From NCBI GenBank assembly GCA_019426215.1, contig CM033395.1, positions 1,681,501 to 1,745,500 of the forward strand: a stretch of 64,000 nucleotides of DNA. The letters are read 5' to 3'. The DNA is from Buddleja alternifolia. Its lineage: Eukaryota; Streptophyta; Magnoliopsida; Lamiales; Scrophulariaceae. The notes beneath the pieces were generated by a model that was not told the origin of the DNA, made no database searches, and worked only from the letters and a program-made list of their open reading frames with translations. Below are positions 55,218 through 64,000 of this stretch, piece by piece. The position numbers and the translations under genes are program-made. Position 1 is the stretch's first letter. Every line of letters begins with the position of its first letter.

Positions 55218-56073
55218 AAAGCTATATTTTTGTTGTTGATTTCTGTATTTTCGAAAATTCCGAAAAATGGTTGAATTCGGTGCTAATGAAAATGTTGCTG
55301 CTACTCTTGACTTTGGCCTTGGACCTGGAGCTAGTGTCGGTCTCGGTCTTGGTCCTGGTCTTGATTCAGGTTTCGCCTCGGGTTCAGAGGTTGGGTCCGG
55401 TTCAGGCTCTGGTCCGAATCCACCGGTTGTAACTAATGTTAATCCGGTAATTCAGACACGAGCTGAAAGGACAATTCCTATTGTACCACCGTTTAATCCG
55501 GTTATCCCGGCACAAGCAGAAAGACCAACGAAGTTCAGCGGGGCTGACTTCAAACGTTGGCAACAAAAGATGCTTTTTTACTTAACTACTTTGAACCTGG
55601 CGAGGTTCTTACGTGAAGACGCCCCGTCTGTCCCTGAAGAATCTGAAAGCTATATTTTTGTTGTTGATTTCTGTATTTTCGAAAATTCTGAAAAATGGTT
55701 GAATTCGGTGCTAATGAAAATGCTGCTGCTACTCTCGACTTTGGCCTTGGACCTGGAGCTAGTGTCGGTCTCGGTCTTGGTCTTGATTCAGGTTTCACCT
55801 CGGGTTCAGGGGTTGGGTCCGGTTTAGGCTCTGGTCCGAATCCACCGGTTGTAACTAATGTTAATCCGGTAATTCAGACATGAGCTGAAAGGACAACTCC
55901 TATTGTACCACCGTTTAATCCGGTTATCCCGGCACAAGCAGAAAGACCAACGAAGTTCAGCGGGGCTGACTTCAAACGTTGGCAACAAAAGATGCTTTTT
56001 TACTTAACTACTTTGAACCTGGTGAGGTTCTTACGGGAAGACGCCCCGTCTGTCCCTGAAGAATCTGACGATG
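55218..56073 (+). repeat. 428-bp tandem duplication in Copia gag
   Basis: 55218-55645 repeats as 55646-56073, including the leader, the start codon (55267 and 55695) and the first part of gag. The copies differ at few positions. Confidence 0.9.
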
Positions 56074-56582
56074 TTCAGCTGAGAACGGCGTATGATGCCT
56101 GGATACACTGTGATTTCCTTTGCAGGAATTACGTGCTCAGTGGTTTGGACGATTCGCTTTACAGCGTTTATCTGTCTATGAAAACCTCGAAAGACCTCTG
56201 GGAGGCATTAGATAAGAAGTACAGAACCGAGGACGCTGGACTGAAGAAGTTCATGGTCGCAAAGTTCTTAGACTTCAAAATGGTGGACTCTAAGTCCGTG
56301 ACAAGCCAAGTCCAAGAGCTTCAGATTATCATACATGAAGTTCATGCCAAGGGAATGGCTTTAAGTGAGAATTTTCAAGTGGGGTCTGTGATTGAAAAAT
56401 TACCGCCCTCATGGAATGAATTCAAGAACTACCTAAGGCATAAATGAAAGGAGATGAGCTTAGAAGAGTTGGTTGTCAGACTCAGAATTGAGAGGGACAA
56501 CCGGGCTTCTATCAAGAGGGCTCCAGTTCAAGCAATGGCAAACGTCATTGAAGTTTCGGAAAGTTCTAACCGGAAAAGGCCG
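55267..56582 (+). pseudogene. Copia gag, duplicated and truncated
   Basis: The first copy starts ATG 55267. A Gly/Ser/Pro-rich N-terminus precedes the Copia gag entry FSGADFKRWQQKMLFYLTTL, then the frame runs into the duplicated leader. The second copy starts 55695, has TGA at 55881-55883, then continues with the gag core: FLCRNYVLSGLDDSLYSVY, SKDLWEALDKKY, KFLDFKMVDSKSV, then LPPSWNEFKNYLRHK and TGA at 56444-56446. The same frame continues into the Copia pattern LEELVVRLRIE and ends near 56582 before the zinc knuckle. Gag packages RNA in virus-like particles; this copy is inactive because of the stops and truncation. Confidence 0.8.
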
Positions 56583-58070
56583 ATTTGAGCCATGGAAGTC
56601 GCGTTGCTTGTCGACTGAAATTGGTTGCGAATTTGGGTTTTTCTCGGTGTTCCGATGGCGTTGGTCGGACGGGTATCGGAAGATGGCGGTGGCGCTGGGC
56701 GTCGCAGCCGTGACCAGAAACTCGCCGGCGAGACGTTAGCTGTTGACTGCGTCAATAGGGAAGAAGAAGTTGTTGCTTCCCGGAGAAGCCATGAAAATGG
56801 CAGGTGCGATTTTCGAATGTAACGGAAAAGAAATTGCTCGGAGCGAATTTTTTGTGGTCTTCGAATCATCGTTGATGATGGCAGTCGAAATTGAAATGGG
56901 TCGCTTGGAGCGATGCCACAATTGACGCCGGCGCTACGAGCGGCGCCAAAGACGTTGCCTGAGATGGCCAAATGAAGCCATGAAAGATGCTGTCTTTATC
57001 TGGCAATTTTGGCCGAGTCCGGGATTTGAGGAAGAATAAATTGTTGAGGCAACTTTAGCAAAGACAAAAGTAAAAGGCATCCCATAATGGCCGTTCCTTT
57101 AAGACTTTAATTATATTAATTAACTTTGCTTTTGCTTTCCACTAAAATAAAATATTAGTGGATGATGGTAAGAATAAAAGTCACAAAGCAGCCGGCCATT
57201 ATGGGAAAAAGTGGGGTTTTTGCTTTTTTGCCTTTTGCTTTTTGTTTCTTTTAGTGTACGGCCACTTGGTAATAAATAGAATTGGCCAACATAGTACAAT
57301 GAGATGTGGGCTTTGTCCCAAAGCACTGAATTTATTCGATGGGTGCGGCCCATTGGGCTGTTGGTCAAATATGTGGCATAGTATTGGGCCAAGGGATCCT
57401 AATTGAAATTAGTTTGGGTTGGACCCAACACTTATTTTAAATTAAATTGGGTTGAACTCCAACATATTTAAGTTTAAAATGAGAGTGGGCAAGGACCACT
57501 GAATTTCAATTGAATTAAATTGGGTTGGACCCAATTGATTAAATTAAATGGGATTTAATTTGGTAATTGATTAAATTAGATTTAATCATCTTATCAAAAT
57601 TAAATTGGCTTTAATTTTGTTGTAATCATTTTGGGTTTGATGATTAAATAAATTAGATTTATTTTCATATGACCAAAATGATGGCGCTTGGAGCGCTGTT
57701 GCTCATCGAGGATGGCAACGTTAGATGTCACAAATCGCATCGCCAGAAGTTGTTGGTATTATTTATCCCAAAAATATTCTCAAGGAGATAAGGGGATTTA
57801 ATCAATTTTGGTGTATCGCAGAATTGTGGGGGAGGGAAACGATCCTCTCAGCGAACTATGTTTTCAAAAGTAGCCATTATTAGTTATAGTTGTAGTATTA
57901 TATTGTGCTATTAAATTTGTCTAGTTAATTCTATCGAGGAGATTGGGTTTTAAGTGCGACCGTTGTGACGTCTCCAATCTTTCCTGGAAATTAAATCTAG
58001 TGTGATTTCTAGTACAATATTAACTCTCTATTTCTATATTTGGTGGAATATGACTCTGAGTTCCACAACA
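56583..58070 (+). other. GC-rich segment and LTR-like region ending at a primer site
   Basis: The part to about 57000 is GC-rich with CGCT...AGCG hairpins (TCGCTTGGAGCGA at about 56900, GCGCTTGGAGCGC at about 57685). CCCATAATGGCCG (57081-57093) and its inverted copy (57193-57205) form a foldback. The right end TCCACAACA at 58070 sits directly before a tRNA-iMet-like site, so the right part is probably an LTR. Its start was not located. Frames 56473-56739 and 56528-56971 show no domain. Confidence 0.4.
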
Positions 58071-58085
58071 AGTGGTATTAGAGCT
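58071..58085 (+). other. Second tRNA-iMet-like primer site
   Basis: AGTGGTATTAGAGCT matches the usual TGGTATCAGAGC with one C to T change and follows a CA terminus. Confidence 0.6.
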
Positions 58086-59104
58086 CGGGTATTCTGAGTA
58101 TGCTCTGTGGTTGCAGTTTAATCTGATCTTGCACATTAGAAAAGTTTTCCCGGGATATGTGACTTTGAAAATGTGGAGGTTTTGGAATATCGAAAATCCA
58201 AACAAAGTAAGATATGGTCAAGGACCGTTGAATGCATATTGGATATGCACTTCATAGCGTATCTCGTGCACAAAGTCAAAAAATTATGATATTCATGACG
58301 ACAAAATCATAGAATATAGAATCGTTGTCTTTTCTCGAGGATACTGGATATCTGACACAAATAACTCTAAGTCCACGAGTGGTTCTGGTTTACCATCGTT
58401 GGAGGAGTAGTGTCAATGAAATCATCTAAATGAACTTGTATAGATCATGTCAGAATTCATAGCTTTAGATAAAGTTGATGGAAAAGCTGAGTGACTACAC
58501 AATATTTATAAGAGAACCAAGGTTGGAATCTTGGAGGTATAAGAGTAAAAACCAGGTTTTAACCAAGTTCCAAACCGAGTTCCAAACCAAGTGCACATCT
58601 TACACTCCGGCTGATGAGCTGATGATGTTTATGGAAAACTTGATCAAGTCACTTGTGGTTTGGAATAGGTAAAGTGGTGTTGTGCATAAACTTGGACGTC
58701 GTCACAGTTGTTGAGTGAGATCGGTCCTACTGTTTGTGGCACATATTCTCTGAAGAGAGAAACGTCTAAACGACGTGGTGTACGAGGTACACAACTTGGT
58801 CAAAAATACGAAGGACTTGACCATTGGAGTAAAATCGAGAAAGTCGATGAAACATCCTATGGTTCATCGTTCAAAGAATTTGATGCAAGTGTGGTTTCCG
58901 AACGCCAAAATCATACTCTAAAGATGATAATGATGCGTTGGATCAATTCATAATTGTGGGGGACGTGGTCCTAGATAACTACATTTTGAACGACGGTCCC
59001 ACATAGTAGTAAAAAGTAAGAATCTGCCTAAAAGATGGCAAGATTTCCTACAGTTACATACAAATGTGGGGGCTGTGGGTTAAGGTAAAACCACCCAAAC
59101 CTTA
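58086..59104 (+). other. Degenerate Copia interior, no readable domain
   Basis: Lies between the second primer site and the reverse transcriptase remnants. Short open stretches (58475-58672, 58708-58953) do not show a recognisable domain; they are probably eroded gag/pol sequence. Confidence 0.4.
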
Positions 59105-59925
59105 ACAAGGTTACAAGGCGTACTTGGTAGCCGAAGGGAACCTTCAAATGGTAGACCTTGATCGTCTTTTCATGTTTTCGGGAATGGGAATTAAATCCAA
59201 ATAATATTCATTGTTATTGCTAATTTACATAACCATGAGATATTAAAGACTGTGTTCCTTAAACAAAGGATTAGATGAGGAAGTTTACATGGAACTAACC
59301 GAGGGGTATGTTGGGTCGGTATACGGACTCGAACATAGCTCCAAAGTAGTGGCATGAAAGGTTTGACAAAATATTATGTTTTCAAACGACTTCATAATCA
59401 ACGAGCGTGATACATGTGGTTTTAACAAAACACATAGTTCATAGTATGAAATTTCACTAAGGTTCAAAGCCAAAAGCAACCTTTTCTGGTGTGAAAGTTT
59501 GATATGTTGATTATGTAAGTAATCATGACTACTGAAAGGATGTGGAAAAAGAATTCGACATAAATGATATGGGTACGGTCCAAAGACTTGTCTTACTGAG
59601 ACTTTACTTGGAAATAGTTTCCATAACAGTGCTCTTGTAAGAAAGTGATTAAAGACTTGGTGGAGAACCATGGTGCACCCATATTGAAATATGCACATAT
59701 GCCCAATGTGATATATTGAGACAATAAGTCGGCAATAGCACGTGCATACAATTGCGACTGTCCGTCTGCAATAACAAAGGCATATAGTAGCATAAATAAT
59801 GGTAAGTCTAGACAGGCTTGTCGTAGGCATAATACCATTAAGCAGTTGATCTAAGATGACATTATCTCCACTGATCATGGAGGATAAAGTAGATCCTTTG
59901 ACGAAAGGACTTCCATAGAGATCAA
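59105..59925 (+). pseudogene. Copia reverse transcriptase / RNase H remnants
   Basis: Plus-strand fragments in several frames match Copia landmarks: YKAYLVAEGNLQ (about 59112-59147; reverse transcriptase KARLVAKG region), DEEVYMELTEGYV (about 59275-59313) and an RNase H series DNKSAIARAYN (about 59729), NNGKSRQA, RRHNTIKQLI, and DKVDPLTKGLP (about 59883). Stops and frameshifts are frequent and large parts are missing. A long minus-strand frame over this region (59285-59941) is an antisense shadow. Inactive. Confidence 0.75.
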
Positions 59926-60546
59926 ATAGACTGCCTATCAAGAGGAATGGGATTAAAGTCTAAAAATTAAGAATTGACACAGCGGTAACCCAACCATGTT
60001 GACTGGAGATCCCAAGATCATGGTTCAATGGGACAACTAAGTTGTGAAAATTCAAGAGGGCACTTAAGAGTTTTATTAAACTCTAAACCCATTGCCTAGG
60101 ATAAAGAAGTGCATCCTACAAGTGTAGCAAAGGTTAAGTCGGAACTTTTAATGATTCCTATACTGTCATGAAAATGAAGTGGAGTATGGTAGGATACTCT
60201 TAAATAGGAGATCACCTATGTAAGTGTGAGGTGTAGGCCGCCTCAACATTGAGTAAAATGTAAACACTTATGAAACCAAGAGGGGGCGCCACGGCCAAAA
60301 CGGGCCCAACAGTGAGAACTAAAATTTTGCTTAGAAAATTTATCATGTGAATATCATTGTCTGGTTTTACACGAACGACTGACCAATTCAAGACATCATG
60401 TTCATTGGGTAGCCTAATAAATCCGATGATATCTCATTAACAAAGGTTCAAAGCCAAAAGCTACCTCTTCTGATGTAATAAATATTCGTTTGAACTCTCA
60501 GTATCATGCATTGCATCAATTGCATTAATTTCATTCGTGTGGGGAT
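59926..60546 (+). other. Copia 3' UTR and polypurine tract
   Basis: Includes the block around CTGGAGATCCCAAGATC (60004-60020) and ends in the tract GTGTGGGGAT (60537-60546) before the LTR. The inverted copy at 63070-63640 shares the same order of blocks. Confidence 0.65.
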
Positions 60547-61610
60547 TGTTGGATATTGGGTGAATATTGTGTGTGTATGAAAAGTGTGTGAACACCTCTT
60601 TTGGGTACGAAATTCGAACACCACAAGTATCGAGGATACCAAATATTATTAGATAATATTATTCTACTCCGGGAGGAGATGAGGTTAGCATTTCGAATTT
60701 CTCGATTCGGAATTGAAACGAATGAGAAATTAATTGCTATTGTTGGGTGTTTGAATGTGGATATCCCACTTTGGATACAAACCATAAGGTGGACCGGACC
60801 GAACCTCGGACTACGGACTCGAGCTCGAGTCTAGGTTCGGGTCGGGTCTGGGTCCGGGATCGGGCTGGTACGCGGGCCGTGGGCCGTGACTGGGCTTGGT
60901 GGTCGTTGGGCTAAATATATTCTTTTTGGGCAAAATTTAGAATTAAATTAACTTGGGCCCAGTTAATTATTTTCTTCTTTTGGGCAAATAAAAATTAATT
61001 TAGGCTCATTTCTTTTCCAAAGAAATCAGGCAACCCAACAGAAGGTTGAATTACATCTGAAACGTTTCATTTGTAAAGCAGTCAGAAATTGAAAGATTCT
61101 TGATGCTAAATTTGAAACGTTTGAATTTATAAGTGAAAAACATTTCACTTTAAAAGTGGTAAGGGAAAAACATTTCACTTTAAAAGTGGTAAGTGAAATG
61201 TTTTTCACTTTCAAAGTGTAAGTGAAATGTTTCACTTTTAAAAGTGGTTAGTGAAAACGTTTCATTTCTCCAAATTTCTCCTATATAAAGAGTCTCCCAT
61301 ATGAATGAAAAGATAAGAAGACGAACACACAAAAATCAGAAATCATTTCTGCATTTTAAGCATTCTACATACATCACGTCAGTGAGAGTTCTTGAGCAAA
61401 ATAAGTTTGTGGAGTGTTGTTCTTGAAGTGGTTCAATTACAACACGTAATCGTTGTATCTTGGGAAGTTAGTTGCACGAACCCGTACCACCGTAGGCGGG
61501 GCAATATAGCTTTAAGGATAGAGAGTACAACTCTCGCCTCGATTCGTTTTCATTTGCTCATCGCATATATTTCCAGTATATTTCAGAATAACAGTGCAGG
61601 AGGTCCAATA
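60547..61610 (+). repeat. 3' LTR of Copia element
   Basis: Starts TGTTGGATATTGGG and ends AGGTCCAATA (the expected ACA end appears as ATA). It has the same U3 array of GTGAAA/TTTCAC palindromes and TATATAAA at 61282-61289 as the 5' copy. Confidence 0.8.
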
Positions 61611-63069
61611 GTTAATTCAATTGGCAAAACTTAGATGTCACTTTTTTTTGGTAATTCACGAATGTCACACAATATGAATCTTGTATTTATCTTTACCTTC
61701 ATATATTTCCCCCTCTTATATGTCATAATTGAAATAATTTGAAAATTTAGTGTTTGGGTACATAATTGGATTAATACAACTTTTTTAGCACATTCCTAAA
61801 CCCTTGTGAATAACAAACCCTAAAAGAGGTAAGTATGTAACTATTAATCCCACAATGTACCCTAAATACTTTTGCGAAAAATATCTAGCGTGATAACAGG
61901 AGGTATTTATGAAGATGCAAAATGATACATCGAGGCACGAGTTTTCAATTACTCATTTTCCTTAAGACAACATTGTCTCGCTCTCGGTGGTTACGGAATA
62001 CGGAAATTGTCTCATAAGATACAACGACGCGAGACGAGAATAATACCACTACAAATTCTCGAATCTAGCGAACAAAATACTTGTTCCAAACTTCCGCGAT
62101 GAACACGAATGATTAAATGCACATCTATACATTTAATATGCAAAACTATATTTACAATATTAAAAGAATATTTAAGAATATTCAAATTAGTACTAAATAT
62201 TTCTTAAAATAATATTTAAGAACTCCAAGAATATTTTAAATGCACAATTTAGCATTTAATAATCAACACTATTTTTAAAATATTAAAATTAATATTTAAG
62301 AAACACAAGATTTTTCAAACATACTCAAAATAGTATTTAGGAGAAGAAGGGAGAATAGAATATGATTATGGGATGTTTAATCTCAAAATATGGGGGTTTA
62401 TTTATAAAGAATGAAGAGTTTTGGGTCAAATGTTGCAACTTTTCGTACATTGCAGAAGGCCCAAAAGGTGTGACTTTTGGACGAAAAGCCCCCTGAAAGC
62501 ACCTTTTTGGAGTTTGCAAATCAACCGTAGAAGTTGCCTTGGTTGGCGAAAAGCCCCCAGGCGGAGCGACGATCAGGTCTGACCAGCCAATTAGCGCTCT
62601 GCCAGCATGGGAGATTATCTGGTGCGGGCGGTTGCACCCATTGTTGTGCAATCTAGCCCCTGACTTTCCAGAACTTGCAAATTGACCCCAAAATTTTAAA
62701 TCTTGATTAATTAGGTCCTTTCCAATTGGTCCCTCAATTTTTCGATTTGAACACTTTAGTCCCGGAACGAAATGAACCATTTTCCATACGATCGTGGTCA
62801 TCGATTTTATGAATTTGATCATTTAATCATATACATTCATATAGATTCATTGATTCCAATTAGAAATCACATTTTAAGTGACATACTTTGTTAATTAATT
62901 TCTCATTCACCCTAAATTGGAATTGAGTAATTAAATACTCAAAATTTATCTAGTGAAAACGTAGATTAATTTGAGCCAAAGACATTCCACTTTTAACAAA
63001 TGGAACTCACTTAATTTTCTTGTCAAAATTGTGCTAAATCACAACGTACTCAATCAAGAATTTCTAACA
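61611..63069 (-). repeat. LTR of a minus-strand Copia element (approximate)
   Basis: The right end, TTTCTAACA at 63069, abuts a region homologous (inverted) to the Copia 3' UTR at 59926-60546, so this is the 3' LTR of a minus-strand element. The left end was not located and is set at the end of the neighbouring LTR. Minus-strand frame 62337-62822 has no domain. Confidence 0.5.
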
Positions 63070-64000
63070 ATATCCACTATGAATGAAATTAATACAAATG
63101 CAGGCTATGCAGACGTTGAGAGAGTTCGGGCGAAAACCTATTGCATCAATATAGGTAGCTTATGGCTTTGAACCTTCTTTAGTGAAATACCATCGGATTT
63201 ACTTGCTCCCCAATGGGCGTGATGCCTTGAATTATTCAGCGTTTTGTGTAAACCAAGGCAATAATACTCACATAATAACTTTTCTGACAGTTTTTGTGCT
63301 TGGTTGGGTCCGTTTTAGACATGGAACACCACTTGGATTAATAAGTGTTTCGATTTTGAAGCGGACCCACTTCACACTTACATAGGTGACCTCCTATAAA
63401 GAATATCCTACCATACCCCACTTTGTTACGTCTCCCACTTAGACAGTATAGGAATCATTAAAAGTTACAACTTAACCTTTTGCTACACTCTGTAGGTTGC
63501 ACTTGTTTATCCTAGGAACGAGCAAGAGTATTATACTCCCCAAGTGCATTTTTGAACTTTCATAATTTAGTTGTCCCATTGAACCAAGATCTTGGGATCT
63601 CCAGTCAACAAGGTTGGGTTTCCACTATGTCCATTCTTAACTTGTAGTCTTGAAGCTCATTCATCTAGATATGCAGTTTATTTGATCTTTTAGGCATATA
63701 TTTGGATCCATACGTTCTCATTTGATTTTCCTCAATCAATAGAGACAATGCCACTCAAGATCACTGCTAATGGTTTTATATCTTCGATGTATGTGTCGAG
63801 ACTACCATCTTACATGCTATTTTGTGCCCTTCCGATTGTCGACAATTTTGTACAATGTATCAGAATAAGTGGCACAAAATCTAGCCAATAAAGAGTATCA
63901 AGTTTTCCTCAGTGTATTCTATCGGTACACTAGGATATATCGTATAGAGTAATCACAGTTCATAGCATATTTCAGATATATACGAACTCTAGTCAATGCC
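63070..64000 (-). pseudogene. Minus-strand Copia 3' UTR and eroded pol, running off the window
   Basis: On the minus strand, the blocks around CTGGAGATCCCAAGATC (about 63592-63608) and CCTATACTGTCTAAG (about 63438-63452) follow the same order as in 59926-60546. The part beyond 63650 should be eroded RNase H/reverse transcriptase but no clear residues could be read. The rest of the element lies to the right. Confidence 0.5.

Larger units (their letters stand above)
54175..61610 (+). mobile_element. Degenerate Copia element with possible second element inside
   Basis: LTRs 54175-55212 and 60547-61610 are close copies. Between them are a Copia gag with a tandem duplication, a GC-rich segment, an LTR-like end with a second primer site (58071) and frame-broken reverse transcriptase and RNase H remnants followed by a 3' UTR and purine tract. 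The internal second primer site suggests a chimera of two Copia elements. No target duplication is visible. Confidence 0.65.

Noticed and set aside
56473..56971. Overlapping ORFs on both strands in the GC-rich Copia segment
   Set aside because: No recognisable protein family and the frames conflict; probably eroded transposon sequence.
59285..59941. 218-residue minus-strand ORF
   Set aside because: It is antisense to Copia reverse transcriptase and RNase H remnants on the plus strand, with no domain of its own.

Overview
The window looks like repeat-packed, AT-rich nuclear DNA of a flowering plant, most likely a eudicot. The evidence is a dense, nested stack of plant-type transposable elements: Ty3 Tat/Athila-like and chromovirus elements, Copia elements including a Sirevirus-like one, CACTA (En/Spm), Helitron, hAT and Mutator MITEs, a TRIM and solo LTRs. 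Primer sites match plant tRNA-iMet and tRNA-Asp. I found no convincing single-copy host protein gene, no rRNA or tRNA gene and no CRISPR. Species and chromosome position cannot be read from the sequence; a pericentromeric or gene-poor setting is an inference.

Layout. 1-2134: 3' end of a Ty3 Tat/Athila-like element A, with its 3' LTR. It abuts the 3' half of a Sirevirus-like Copia element (2135-26525) whose degenerate extra ORF is split by a solo LTR (3163-5078, TSD AGCAT) and by a complete pol-less Ty3 element B (6303-24520, TSD TTTAC). Element B in turn holds a young chromovirus C (10614-21253, TSD CTCTC) with a nearly intact gag-pol and an additional coiled-coil ORF. 27030-34155: decayed autonomous CACTA element with transposase and Ulp1-like protease remnants, itself holding a Helitron. 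34156-37603: 3' end of an LTR element with an antisense ORF; its LTR holds a further solo LTR. 37604-41531: diverged, probably host-derived sequence interrupted by a long-TIR Mutator-like element that carries an hAT MITE and a MULE MITE, both with perfect TSDs. 42240-52253: a coding-less Copia element on the minus strand, partly duplicated in tandem together with a CACTA element inside it; a gag-only Ty3 element D sits between the copies. 52254-54174: a second copy of the host-like segment plus a TRIM. 54175-64000: degenerate Copia elements in both orientations.

How things work together. Most elements cannot move alone. Elements B and D carry gag (B also protease) but no reverse transcriptase or integrase, so they would need enzymes from autonomous Tat/Athila relatives such as A. 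The short CACTA copies share terminal and subterminal repeats with the CACTA wreck that encodes a transposase. Chromovirus C is the youngest and most complete element, yet carries an early stop codon and an altered reverse transcriptase active-site neighbour.

The most interesting non-coding signals recur across unrelated families: (1) arrays of short palindromes upstream of the TATA box of several LTRs, different in sequence in each family; (2) a small hairpin with an AGGA/GGGA loop just upstream of polypurine tracts, with compensatory base changes between copies; (3) a conserved hairpin motif 14-18 nt after the last gag/pol stop codon in three Ty3 elements; (4) TATA boxes centred in perfect dyads.
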